Assembly (NCBI RefSeq): GCF_017498545.1
Contig: NZ_CP071793.1
Coordinates: 3,737,501 to 3,801,500 of the forward strand
Length of the DNA stretch: 64,000 nucleotides
Reading direction: 5' to 3'
DNA from: Sulfidibacter corallicola
Lineage (GTDB): Bacteria; Acidobacteriota; Holophagae; Acanthopleuribacterales; Acanthopleuribacteraceae
The position numbers were made by a program, and so were the translations under genes. Every line of letters begins with the position of its first letter. The stretch's first letter is position 1. The notes beneath the pieces were generated by a model. That model saw only the letters and a list, made by a program, of their open reading frames with translations. It had not been told where the DNA came from and did no database searches. This document shows positions 27,546 to 36,374 of the stretch, in pieces.

Positions 27546-29249
27546 TTAGGGGCGTTTCAACCAGAAGTCGTAGGCTCCGGCACCACTGTAGGATTCGACT
27601 CTCCAGTAGTAGTACCCGGCGCTCTGGTTGGAAAGCTGGATGTATTCGGAAGAAGAGGCGCTCGTGGAAGAGCCGGCCTCGATCCACCAGAAGTAGAACC
27701 AGCGATAGACACGCAGATCGAAGTCGGTGCCGCTGGCTCCTTCCAGCCAACCTTCGTGCGAACCGGCAGCGGACTGATAGTAGTTGCCGTTGGGCTGGAC
27801 ATCGGAGTCGCCGTTGCCGGAGAGGCTGCCCTGGAAGTGCTCGCAGTTGGAGCAAGGCGCGCCATCGCCGCCGTCACCACCGTCGCCACCGTCACCACCA
27901 TCGCCGCCGTCGCCGCCGTCACCACCGTCGCCGCCGTCACCACCGTCGCCGCCGTCACCGCCGTCACCGCCGTCGCCACCATCGCCGCCGTCACCGCCGT
28001 CACCGCCGCCTTCACCGACGTACAACAGCAGATTGGGAGAGCCGCTGCCGGGATTCCCGACCACACCGCTCGTCGCGTTGTTCACGATGCCGTTGAAAAC
28101 CTGGGACACGGAGGCGCCGGGGTTGTCGGCCAGATACAGTGCCGTGGCGCCGCAAACGTGCGGGGAAGCCATGGAAGTACCGCTGATCGTGTTGGTGGCC
28201 GAATTGGACGTATGCCATGCGGAAGTGATGCTGGAACCGGGCGCGAAGATGTCGACGCAGTTCCCGTAGTTGGAGAACGAGGAGCGCCCGTCGCTGCTGG
28301 TGGTGGAACCCACGGTCAGCGCCGCATCGAGGCGAGCGGGTGAGAAGTTACAGGCGTTGGCGTTGCTGTTGCCCGCGGCAACGGCGTAGACCACACCGGC
28401 GTTGATCGAGTTCTGGACTGCGCTGTCCAGAGAAGACGAAACGCCGCCGCCCAAGCTCATGTTGGCTACGGCGGGTGCGATGAAGTTGTTGGTGACCCAA
28501 TCGACACCGCCGATGACGCCCGCGGTGGAACCGGAACCGTTGCAGTTGAGGACGCGCACGCCGTGCAGCGTCACGCTCGGGGCGATGCCGTAGCTGGAAC
28601 CACCGACGGTACCGGCGACGTGGGTGCCGTGACCGTTGCAGTCGGAAGGATCGTTGTCGTTGTCCACGGCATCGTAGCCGTTGCCGACCCGGCCGCTGAA
28701 CTCATTGTGCGAGGTACGGATGCCCGTGTCGATGATGTAGGCGTGCACGCCGGCACCGGTGTTGGGCGGCGTGTAGTCGTCGTCCAAGGGCAGGTTGCGC
28801 TGGTCGGAGCGATCCTGGCCCCAGGAACCCGGGGTAGCGTCGATCGAAACCCGTTTGTTGGCTTCGATCCATAGGATGTTGGGATTGTCCAACAGTTGTT
28901 TGATACTCGTCTTGGACAGCTTCGCCGCGAAACCGTTCAAGGCATCGAAATACACGTGCTGGACTTCGGTACCCGGCAGTGACGCTACCGATTCGATGGC
29001 ATCCTGAGTGACATCGATGGCTCTCGAGTAGTCATCCTGGGGCTTCATCACGATGATGTACTCACCCGGAATTCGCTTCGGGTGGCTGAAATCGACCAGG
29101 TGGACCCCTTCAGAGTGCTGAAACTCGGGATTCACGGGTTTGACTTGCTGCGTAATGGGTCCACGCTGCGCAAAGGCAGCGGTAACGAAGAACAATGCCA
29201 GCGTTCCCAGCGCTACGATCCGGGAAGACAGTTTAGTCCCTGAACACAT
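27546..29249 (-). CDS. Secreted subtilisin-like (S8) protease with Gly-Gly-Asp linker
   Basis: A 567-residue proteinase K-type protease. Order: signal peptide (1-27, ending AAFAQ), an I9-type propeptide (about 60-135, PGEYIIVMKP ... NILWIEANKRV), the S8 catalytic domain with Asp174 (YIIDTG), His207 (NGHGTHVAG), oxyanion Asn294 (AAGNSN) and Ser359 (SGTSMASPH), a linker of about 16 GGD repeats, and a C-terminal PPC-like beta domain (DFDLRVYRWF ... YYYWRVESYSGAGAYDFWL). The PPC domain usually is removed on maturation or helps secretion. ATG 29249 has an ideal GGAGG. No sortase or exosortase tail at the C-terminus. Confidence 0.95.
   Translation of the reverse strand: MCSGTKLSSRIVALGTLALFFVTAAFAQRGPITQQVKPVNPEFQHSEGVHLVDFSHPKRIPGEYIIVMKPQDDYSRAIDVTQDAIESVASLPGTEVQHVYFDALNGFAAKLSKTSIKQLLDNPNILWIEANKRVSIDATPGSWGQDRSDQRNLPLDDDYTPPNTGAGVHAYIIDTGIRTSHNEFSGRVGNGYDAVDNDNDPSDCNGHGTHVAGTVGGSSYGIAPSVTLHGVRVLNCNGSGSTAGVIGGVDWVTNNFIAPAVANMSLGGGVSSSLDSAVQNSINAGVVYAVAAGNSNANACNFSPARLDAALTVGSTTSSDGRSSFSNYGNCVDIFAPGSSITSAWHTSNSATNTISGTSMASPHVCGATALYLADNPGASVSQVFNGIVNNATSGVVGNPGSGSPNLLLYVGEGGGDGGDGGDGGDGGDGGDGGDGGDGGDGGDGGDGGDGGDGGDGGDGGDGAPCSNCEHFQGSLSGNGDSDVQPNGNYYQSAAGSHEGWLEGASGTDFDLRVYRWFYFWWIEAGSSTSASSSEYIQLSNQSAGYYYWRVESYSGAGAYDFWLKRP
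27868..28002 (-). repeat. Nine-base tandem repeat coding Gly-Gly-Asp
   Basis: Fifteen in-frame 9-bp units (type CCGCCGTCA on the plus strand, with synonymous A/G and T/C changes and two CCACCATCG units), flanked by partial units. They encode the acidic, flexible linker of the protease. Such a tract can change length by slippage without frame loss. Confidence 0.93.
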
Positions 29250-29552
29250 ATTTCCTCCAAAAAGAAATATCGAAATTGGAAATTCATCAGAAAAAGGACA
29301 GGGTAAACGAGATGAAGGGACACGCGATCGCAGGCGGACCTTCGATCGAGCGCGCAGCCCGATCCTTGGTCACCAACGGTTCAATGGTGACTTTCACCAA
29401 AATGGATTCGTGTTTTCAGGTCGTTTGGCTACTTTATGTCAGATCACGACAAAAGAATCAACCCAATATCTCTTTTTTGTAAAAACCGTGAAAATAATCA
29501 TCTCAACTAACTCACTCCTAATTTTTTAACTAATAGCCGTAAATTGACGTAA

Positions 29553-29589
29553 GTAAATTATTTACAAAAATTGTTCAACTGTTGAACAA
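29553..29589. promoter_or_regulatory. Two adjacent palindromes, possible operator
   Basis: GTAAAT-T-ATTTAC (29553-29565) is followed six bases later by TTGTTCAA-CTG-TTGAACAA (29571-29589), both perfect. A TTGACG box lies just before (29544-29549). Such paired dyads are typical of transcription-factor sites, but no regulator is encoded nearby and the target gene is not obvious. Confidence 0.4.
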
Positions 29590-29911
29590 CGCCATTCCTT
29601 TGTAAATCTTTGGTATCGAAACCGAGCGCACCCGAGGCCCGCTTCCCCGCAATCCCGACTGGGATTCCACCCGGAGCGGTTGGCGGAGGGTCCGAAAATC
29701 CATGCCATGGGCCTCTTGGTCGGACGCTTTTCGACCGCCTTCCGCCATGTTCGACGTACGGATACCACTCGTGTATCCGTCATCGGGTAGCCATTGCTCG
29801 TGCGGGAAGTATGGAATGAGAAGATTATCCGGTTTCGTTTCTTTAAATAAAGACAGGTCCCTCAAAGCACGAGATCGAACCAAAGAAAGTTTTCATCCAT
29901 TTTTTTAAACT

Positions 29912-29940
29912 TTGAAAAAAACAACCGATATCCCGATATA
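29912..29940 (+). promoter_or_regulatory. Candidate promoter of the TonB receptor gene
   Basis: TTGAAA (29912-29917), 17 bases, then GATATA (29935-29940), with TATAAG overlapping two bases later. The ATG follows after about 147 bases. Confidence 0.4.
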
Positions 29941-30087
29941 AGGGCACCCGCTAAAAAGCACCACTTGTGGTTCCACCTCCCGGTTTCGACCGTCAGGCGG
30001 GGTCCACCTCACTACTTTCAAGGAGCAGGGCTCGGATACACGAAGCAACATCCCAAGGAACAACAACGTCGTGAAAAGGAGACTGAA

Positions 30088-32355
30088 ATGGACCCCCGAA
30101 CCAAATTCAACATCCTTCCCTTGTTGCTGGCCTTGAGCTTCTCCCCACTCTACGGCCTGGAAGATGCCGACGACCTTTTGAGCATGAGCTTGAACGAATT
30201 ACTGAATATCGAAGTCGTCACCGCCACGAAAATCGCCGAGAAGTCGGACAACGCGCCGGCCACCGTTCACGTCATTTCCGAGTCGACCATTCGCACCCGC
30301 GGCTATCGGAACCTGAAGGATGTGTTGGAAGACATTCCCGAGGTGGAGATCCAAAGCAATGCCGTCGCTGAATTCAACAACTACTACACGTTCCGCGGTA
30401 TCTCCGGCAACGATCGCTTCATCGTCCTGTTGAACGGTTTTCGTTTCAATTCTCCGACGGGCAGCCCGCACGTCATCGAGAACAACTATCCGTTGGTCAA
30501 CGTGAAGCGGGTCGAGGTGATCCTGGGACCGGCGTCGGCGCTTTACGGGGCCGACGCCTTTGGCGGCATCGTCAACATCATCACCAAGGACGGCGACAAG
30601 AGCCAAGGCGGTTCGGCGGACCTGGGAGCCGGCCGGTTCGGCACCCGGGAAGCTTCGTTGAGCTACAGCCGCAACTTCGGCCAGGTGTATGCCTCGGTCA
30701 CGGCCTACGGCTATGAATCGGACGAGCCGACGCTTCCCGATTTCTATCCCGACGAATATGCCTGGTACAACAACCAGTATCGCAACGAGGGCCTGGTCCT
30801 GGTCTCGCCGTTCATTCCCGTCGAACAGGAATTGGACGCCGAACAACAGGGTCGCCCCTACGAAACGCCCAACGAAGCGCAGTACATCAACATTGCGGTA
30901 CAAACCGGGAATTTTTCGTTCGGTTATGCGACCAACACGGAGTCCCACAGCTCCTCGACCGGCATGCGTCCGGAATTCAACCTGTTCGTCGAAGACGCCA
31001 TCTTCGAGATCGAAGTGGAATCGATGTACATCAAGCACACCCATCGCGCCGACAACGACCGCTGGTTTCTGGACAGCTCCTTGTGGAAGGGTACCTACGA
31101 ACTGACCCCGGCCAGCAAGTTCCTCAACACCTTTACCGTGTACCGCGACGGGTTCAAGTACGCGGACGCCCAGACCGTCAAGGCCGAGCAGCAACTCACC
31201 TACCTGTTCGAAAACAATTCGACCTTCATCGCCGGCCTGTCCTACGAGGACATTTCGGCACTGCCCAAATCCGGAGATCTGCCCTTCGCCTTCAATCCGA
31301 ATGTACCCGCCGCCTCGCAGGACCTGTTCTACATCGGCACCAATACCACGGATCAAAACGGCAACGACCTGACGGTTTCCCAGCAGTTCTTCGACGTGTC
31401 CTACCGCAACCTGGGCGCCTACATGCAATACGTCTTCAAGGCGAGCGAAAAGGCCCACATCACGCTGGGTGCCCGCTTCGACGACAACACGCGTTACGGC
31501 TCCACCTTCAATCCGCGCGCGGGCCTGGTCTACAGCCCCACGGACAAGGTGAAGCTCAAGCTGCTCTACGGCTCCGGGTTCTTGGCCCCTTCACCCTATG
31601 TGGCCCTGCAACACTACGGCTCCTTCATCACCGTCGACGAAGGCGGCAACGCCACCAACGATCCCGAGGAAACCGCCGGCCTGTTCGGCCCCTTCTGGCA
31701 CCTTCCCAACCCGGACCTGGAACCGGAGGAACTGGACACCTACGAGGCCAGCCTGAGCTGGTACGCCAACGACCATCTCGGCATCTTCCTCAACGGTTAC
31801 CACAACACGGTTTCCAACCGGGTGGTGAATTCGGCGCAATTCGGTCGCGAGTTCCAAGGAATTCCCGTGGACTTCGCCGAGGTGCCCATCAACGCGGGTG
31901 AATCCACCTCCTACGGCGGAACCCTGCGCCTCAACCTGCTGTATCCCATCGGCCAGGTCAACTTGAACGCCTATTTGGCCTATTCCCTGTCGGATGGGGA
32001 CATCGACGACACACCGCTGACCTACAGTGCCGAAGATACCGTTCGATTCGGTGCGGAAATCAGCTATCGCGATTTCAGCGTGGCGCCACGGATCTTGTGG
32101 CGCTCGGAATCGCGTCATTTCCTCGTCGACGACAACGGCTCGAACTTCGAAAACGACAGTTATTCCGTCACCCACCTGTTCGTGCGGTACGACGACCTGC
32201 TGCACCGCGGAAACACCCGGCTCGGTGCCTACCTGCGCGTTCAGAACCTCTTCGACAAACGCTATGCCAACGTACCCTTCGCCCAATTCGAAGCGTTCAC
32301 GGCCACACCGCAAGATCCACGTCATGTGGGCGGCGGCATCAGCATCACCTTCTGA
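30088..32355 (+). CDS. TonB-dependent outer-membrane receptor
   Basis: A 755-residue outer-membrane transporter with signal peptide (about 1-24), a TonB-box-like stretch (IEVVTATK), the plug domain (about 55-165: VISESTIRTRGYRNLKDVLE, FRGISGNDRFIVLLNG, RVEVILGPASALYGADAFGG, VNIITK) and a C-terminal 22-strand barrel ending in aromatic ISITF. The motif NLFDKRYANV near the end is typical. The start has AAGGAG six bases upstream. The ligand is not readable; siderophore, cobalamin, copper or sugar transport are all possible. It is followed by a second outer-membrane gene on the same strand. Confidence 0.95.
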   Translation: MDPRTKFNILPLLLALSFSPLYGLEDADDLLSMSLNELLNIEVVTATKIAEKSDNAPATVHVISESTIRTRGYRNLKDVLEDIPEVEIQSNAVAEFNNYYTFRGISGNDRFIVLLNGFRFNSPTGSPHVIENNYPLVNVKRVEVILGPASALYGADAFGGIVNIITKDGDKSQGGSADLGAGRFGTREASLSYSRNFGQVYASVTAYGYESDEPTLPDFYPDEYAWYNNQYRNEGLVLVSPFIPVEQELDAEQQGRPYETPNEAQYINIAVQTGNFSFGYATNTESHSSSTGMRPEFNLFVEDAIFEIEVESMYIKHTHRADNDRWFLDSSLWKGTYELTPASKFLNTFTVYRDGFKYADAQTVKAEQQLTYLFENNSTFIAGLSYEDISALPKSGDLPFAFNPNVPAASQDLFYIGTNTTDQNGNDLTVSQQFFDVSYRNLGAYMQYVFKASEKAHITLGARFDDNTRYGSTFNPRAGLVYSPTDKVKLKLLYGSGFLAPSPYVALQHYGSFITVDEGGNATNDPEETAGLFGPFWHLPNPDLEPEELDTYEASLSWYANDHLGIFLNGYHNTVSNRVVNSAQFGREFQGIPVDFAEVPINAGESTSYGGTLRLNLLYPIGQVNLNAYLAYSLSDGDIDDTPLTYSAEDTVRFGAEISYRDFSVAPRILWRSESRHFLVDDNGSNFENDSYSVTHLFVRYDDLLHRGNTRLGAYLRVQNLFDKRYANVPFAQFEAFTATPQDPRHVGGGISITF

Positions 32356-32379
32356 CCCCCCGCCGAGCGTGGCCAAACC

Positions 32380-32401
32380 GGGTGAGGTGTGAGCCTCACC
32401 C
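32380..32401. terminator. Hairpin after the TonB receptor gene
   Basis: Perfect eight-pair stem GGGTGAGG/CCTCACCC with a six-base loop, 25 bases after the receptor stop. It lacks a T-run, so it may be a weak terminator or an RNA-stabilising hairpin. Confidence 0.4.
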
Positions 32402-32502
32402 CGTCCCGGACCCTGGCCCAGGCGCGCGCTCCCATGGTATGATCCCCTCGCTTTAGGTTGCTGATATTGCACATGATCATTCTTGGTATGGGGGAGCGCG
32501 CC

Positions 32503-33246
32503 ATGCGATCGATGCGGCTGATCCTTTTCTTGTTATGTCCCGCCGTTTGGGCCCAGATCGGCGATGCCAGTTTCACGATCAAAACCGGGTATGCCGATGC
32601 CTATCTGTTTCGCGGTCACAACGTGCATGACGACGACGTGTACCAGGGAGAGTTCGGCCTGGGCATCGCCCGCTGGTCCTACAACCTGAACTGGACCGAA
32701 GCGGCGGACGAAACCCTCGGCGGGTTCGAGCGGGAAGCGGCACACAACATCAGTTTCACCAGTGTGCTGCGCAACATGGTCACCACGGTCGGGTATCAGT
32801 ATCTGGACTACGAGGGCGGTCTGCTGGACACCCAGGAAATCTACATGCGGTTCACTCAGCCCGGTAAGTGGAATCCCACCTACGGCATCGCCGTCGACGT
32901 CGACGCCTACAAGGGTTACTACGCCGACTTCGCCCTGAGCCGGCCCTACATCCTGACCCGCCGGAGCCAGGTGATTTTCACCATCAAGACCGCGCTGGCC
33001 CTGGACCTCGACCAGAAGCGCAACCGCGAGAACGACCGCATCACGGAAGCGGGATTCTATTCGGATGACGGCCTGGTCCACAGTCAGGCCAGCCTGACCT
33101 ACTTCTGGCAAATCCACAAGCGTTTCAAGTTCGAACTCGGCGGTCGCTACCACTACGCCCACGATGATCTGCTCTACGACGAAGAAGCGGGCATCGACAA
33201 GGATACCTTCGTCGGGTTCGCCTCGTTCCGCTTCACCTTCCCGTGA
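32503..33246 (+). CDS. Outer-membrane beta-barrel protein of unknown function
   Basis: A 247-residue protein with signal peptide (about 1-16, LILFLLCPAVWAQ) and regularly alternating aromatic strands (TIKTGYADAYLFRGHNVHDD, TTVGYQYLDYEGG, FKFELGGRYHYAHDD) ending in FRFTFP, the pattern of a small outer-membrane barrel. It resembles the TorF/Gcw-type conserved proteins in which GYVSDYRFRG-like N-termini occur. ATG 32503 has GGGGGAG at six bases. Its TGA overlaps the selB GTG start. Confidence 0.8.
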   Translation: MRSMRLILFLLCPAVWAQIGDASFTIKTGYADAYLFRGHNVHDDDVYQGEFGLGIARWSYNLNWTEAADETLGGFEREAAHNISFTSVLRNMVTTVGYQYLDYEGGLLDTQEIYMRFTQPGKWNPTYGIAVDVDAYKGYYADFALSRPYILTRRSQVIFTIKTALALDLDQKRNRENDRITEAGFYSDDGLVHSQASLTYFWQIHKRFKFELGGRYHYAHDDLLYDEEAGIDKDTFVGFASFRFTFP

Positions 33247-35117
33247 CCGCGTCGGTTCTGATCGCCACGGCCGGTCACGTCGACCACGGCAAGAGCTCGC
33301 TGGTCCAAACGTTGACCGGCATCGATCCGGATCGCTGGGCCGAGGAAAAGAACCGCGGCATCACGATCGACCTGGGCTACGCCCATCTGAACCACGCGGG
33401 ACGAACCTATTCGTTCGTCGATGTACCGGGCCACGAGAAATTCATTCACAACATGCTGTCGGGCATCGGAAGTATCGATGCGGTGCTGCTCGTCATCGCG
33501 GCCGACGAATCGATCATGCCGCAGACGGAAGAGCACGCCACGGCGCTGCACTACCTGGGCGTGACCCAGGTACACGTGATCATCAGCAAGGTCGACCTTG
33601 TGGATGCGGAAATGTTGAGCCTGCTCCACCTGGAACTCGACGAGTGGCTTGCCAGGTTCGGTTGGGAGAAAGCCAGGCGCGTCCCCTTTTCGACCCGGCA
33701 ACCGGAAACCAGGTCTTCGGTGTGCGAACTGCTGACCGAGCTGACCGAGCGCCGCGCCGAATCGCGCGGGCCCGCCCGTCTCTCCATCGATCGGGTGTTT
33801 GCCGCAACGGGCTCGGGAACCGTGGTCACGGGCACGGTGGAGCGCGGCTCGTTGAAACGCGAGACCTGGGTTCTCCTGGAACCGGACGATCGCAAGGCGC
33901 GCATCCGCCAGATCCAGATCCACGGTTCGGAAACACATGAGGCCGGTCCCCACACCCGAGCGGCATTGAATCTGACCGGAATTCACTACAAATCCATCAA
34001 ACGCGGCCACCTCGTCTTTTCGGACTGTGCGCCGCCGTCGAGCCGGCGCATCTGGGTCCGACTCACGCGGTTCGATCCGGACTGGGCCCCCTCTCCCAAA
34101 CACCACTTCCACCTCCACCACCTCGCCGCTCACTTGAAAGGGCGCCTGCTGTGGTGCGAAGGCGACTGGGCGGCGCTGGAAACGAGGGAACCCTACCCCT
34201 TCTGGGCATTGGACCGCGGCCTGATTCGCGACGGTTCCCCGCTCCAACTCGTCGCCGGTTTCGAGGTGATTCACCCCAACCCGGCCAGCCTGAAACGACG
34301 CAAGGCCGTGGCTTGGCTCAGCGCCCTCCCCCAACCGCTCGACCTGCACTCCTGGCAGCAGGCGTACCTGGAGAGTTACCGCGATCCCATTTCCTTGAAC
34401 GAGATCACCGCGATCGGCGGCATGCCGCCCACCCTCGCGGAAGGTGTGGTTCTGATCGGCGAAGATTTGGTCATTTCGGCCGTCGCGGCGCGCCAAGCCC
34501 TGGACCGGTTGATCGCAGCCGTCACCTCCGGTCACCAGGCGGCGCCCTACAAACCCTGGCTGCCGGTGCCGGAAATCAAAGCGGGCCTGCCCACGCACAC
34601 CCACGCCGAGATCATGTGGCGTTACACCCTCGAGCGAGCGATTACCGACGAGGTGTTGGAGATTTCCACCAATCGCTTGCGGCGCAAGGATTACCGCCCG
34701 ATCTGGAAACCGCGGGACCTGGAGCTCTTGCGGCGCTTCATGACGCCCTTCGACCGCCAGGGAGGTTGGCTCGACGCGCGCGAGTGGGGGCCCGAGCGCA
34801 AGGGGCTGGCGGCCATGGAACAGTGGCTGACCAGCGAGCGCTGCTTCATCAATTTGAGCCCGGACCTATTGGTTCATTTCAAACGGCTCAATGCGATCGC
34901 GGCCCATCTGGTCGCCAGCCACGGCCGGGAAGGCTTTTCGATTCAGGACCTGAAAACCGAGCTGGGCCTGTCGCGCAAGCACGCCATTCCCCTGTTGGAA
35001 TGGCTGGATCACGCCAAAATCACCCGTCGCGAGGGCGACCGCCGCCATCTAGTCAGTCGTGAAATCGAGCCGCTCGTTTGCGACCTGACTCTGCCGGAAC
35101 CGTTTGCGGATCTCTAG
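33243..35117 (+). CDS. selB: Selenocysteine-specific elongation factor SelB
   Basis: Delivers Sec-tRNA to UGA codons marked by a SECIS hairpin. The 624-residue protein has GTPase motifs G1 GHVDHGKSS (11-19), G2 RGITIDLG, G3 DVPGHEKF (60-67) and G4 SKVD (115-118), the EF-Tu-like domains II/III ([17 protein letters not shown]) and C-terminal winged-helix repeats that bind SECIS RNA. Start is GTG 33243, overlapping the previous stop as GTGA. selA, selC and selD are not in the window, and I found no selenoprotein gene here. Confidence 0.95.
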   Translation: MTASVLIATAGHVDHGKSSLVQTLTGIDPDRWAEEKNRGITIDLGYAHLNHAGRTYSFVDVPGHEKFIHNMLSGIGSIDAVLLVIAADESIMPQTEEHATALHYLGVTQVHVIISKVDLVDAEMLSLLHLELDEWLARFGWEKARRVPFSTRQPETRSSVCELLTELTERRAESRGPARLSIDRVFAATGSGTVVTGTVERGSLKRETWVLLEPDDRKARIRQIQIHGSETHEAGPHTRAALNLTGIHYKSIKRGHLVFSDCAPPSSRRIWVRLTRFDPDWAPSPKHHFHLHHLAAHLKGRLLWCEGDWAALETREPYPFWALDRGLIRDGSPLQLVAGFEVIHPNPASLKRRKAVAWLSALPQPLDLHSWQQAYLESYRDPISLNEITAIGGMPPTLAEGVVLIGEDLVISAVAARQALDRLIAAVTSGHQAAPYKPWLPVPEIKAGLPTHTHAEIMWRYTLERAITDEVLEISTNRLRRKDYRPIWKPRDLELLRRFMTPFDRQGGWLDAREWGPERKGLAAMEQWLTSERCFINLSPDLLVHFKRLNAIAAHLVASHGREGFSIQDLKTELGLSRKHAIPLLEWLDHAKITRREGDRRHLVSREIEPLVCDLTLPEPFADL

Positions 35118-35169
35118 CCGCCAACCACCAAGCGCCGGCCGGATGAACTTGCCGAAGTGATTCAGCCGA

Positions 35170-35240
35170 GGCGTTCCCGCATGCTGTGAGGGTCGGTATT
35201 GCAGTAGGTTGGCCGGCCCGGCCGACTTTTCGAAGCGATC
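35170..35240 (+). repeat. Modular hairpin repeat, copy A (type-1 core)
   Basis: Left flank GCGTTCCCGCATGC, then the core GTAGGTTGGCCGGCCCGGCC, closing with TTTTCGAAGCGA. The core (35204-35238) is identical to copy B and, in reverse, almost identical to copy D; it contains a GGCC-rich self-complementary hairpin. A degenerate right flank with GAGCGAAGCCACT follows to about 35290. Confidence 0.85.
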
Positions 35241-35319
35241 CAGGCAACGGGTGATCGAAATACCAATGAGCGAAGCCACTCGCTCCGTATCACGTCCATG
35301 TCGAAGTACGTTGCCTCCA

Positions 35320-35390
35320 GAGTTCCCGCATGCCGAGAGAGACGTCGTCGCAGTAGGTTGGCCGGCCCGGCCGACTTTTCGAAGCGACGT
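35320..35390 (+). repeat. Modular hairpin repeat, copy B (type-1 core)
   Basis: Starts GAGTTCCCGCATGC and contains the same 35-base core as copy A (35353-35387), 149 bases further on. The right flank has AAAGAGCGAAGCCGATTA, matching copies D and E. Confidence 0.85.
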
Positions 35391-35469
35391 ATGCAACGGT
35401 ATTCGGTTACGCCAAAGAGCGAAGCCGATTACTTCCCTCGCCGCGCGCCAACGAAGCTGCAAAGTCCAC

Positions 35470-35793
35470 AGTCCCCATATCGTGAGAAGGGCGTCAGGCC
35501 TGTAGGTTGAGCAGGGCCGGTCTGGAAGCTTGCCTTACCGGCCCTGCTCAACCAATCGAAGCAACCTAGCATGGATAGAAATCGATCATCGAGAGATCTG
35601 TAGGCCCTACTTATTCGCTTCGCTCTTTTACCACTCGATCTTACGAATCAGGGATTGCTTCGAAAAGTCGGCCGGGCCGGCCAACCTACAGTCTCTACGC
35701 CCCTTACGCGCATACGGGCTCTCCGGATATGCTCGCTTAGCGTTGTATTTTTCCCGAGATCAAACTGGGTGCCCGCCCCGTCTGTTCCTGGCG
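35470..35793. repeat. Composite modular repeat, locus 1 (copies C and D)
   Basis: Copy C (plus) has flank CCCATATCGTGAGAAGGGCG, then a long hairpin: 17-base perfect arms 35505-35521 and 35537-35553 around a 15-base loop, closed by CAATCGAAGC. After a spacer comes copy D in reverse (type-1 core 35657-35689; flank to 35726), and then a tail module GCTCGCTTAGCGTT ... GGGTGCCCGCCCC. The same composite occurs inverted at 42899-44937. Confidence 0.85.
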
Positions 35794-35842
35794 TAAATCA
35801 AACCAAGAATCGTCCGCGACGCATACAGGGCACGATCGATGA

Positions 35843-36235
35843 TCACTCCGAACGTCCCTCGGGGGGCGAGCCCTTGTCGCCTTCATAGAGTTTGACCAGG
35901 GCCAGAATGCAGGCCGGAACGCCCAGGTACGACGGCAGGGTGAGCCAGTGGATCAGGCCTTGGAAGATCACCAGCGAAAAAAGTCCGGACAGGATGAACA
36001 CGACGGCCGGAACGACGGAAAGGCCTCCGATGATGCCGGCGCGGCCCGTTCGCCGCTTGTGAAGAAACGCGAAAAACAGCATGATCGCGGTCAGGATCCC
36101 CCACCCAAGCACCCACTGCACGATCAAGTAACCCAGCTCGGCCGCTGCCGAGATGCCGCCATGGGCAAGAGCGGGAAGGCCGAACAGCGACATGCTCGCC
36201 AACAGGATCATTCGTCTCGGACGATTCGTCTTCAT
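35843..36235 (-). CDS. Small membrane protein of unknown function
   Basis: A 130-residue protein with a cleavable-looking signal (MILLASMSLFGLPALAHGG) and three membrane helices (about 33-57, 66-92, 98-118), ending in an acidic tail. No family recognised. ATG 36235 has GGAGG six bases upstream. It stands alone between the repeat region and the phytase-like gene, both genes on the minus strand with 139 bases between. Confidence 0.7.
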   Translation of the reverse strand: MKTNRPRRMILLASMSLFGLPALAHGGISAAAELGYLIVQWVLGWGILTAIMLFFAFLHKRRTGRAGIIGGLSVVPAVVFILSGLFSLVIFQGLIHWLTLPSYLGVPACILALVKLYEGDKGSPPEGRSE

Positions 36236-36374
36236 ACGGCCTCCTCGGGTCCCTGTACCCCTTATCGGCGGCCATCGCGATCACCCGAGTCACCCACGAA
36301 AGGACAAAACCGGGAAACGCTTCACGGCAAGCGTATGCAAAGCGTTTCCCGATAGTTGGGCTAATTGGCAATGG

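Larger units (their letters stand above)
29250..30087. other. Large divergent intergenic region, protease / TonB receptor
   Basis: About 840 bases with no convincing gene; it is clearly A/T-richer than its surroundings between about 29440 and 29610 and again near 29890-29960. It holds two palindromes (29553-29589) and a candidate promoter (29912-29940), described separately. A minus-strand frame at 29575-29883 has no ribosome-binding site and atypical composition and is not called. Confidence 0.5.

Noticed and set aside
29575-29883. 102-codon minus-strand frame in the intergenic region before the TonB receptor gene
   Set aside because: No ribosome-binding site, biased composition, no recognisable domain, and it covers the palindromes.
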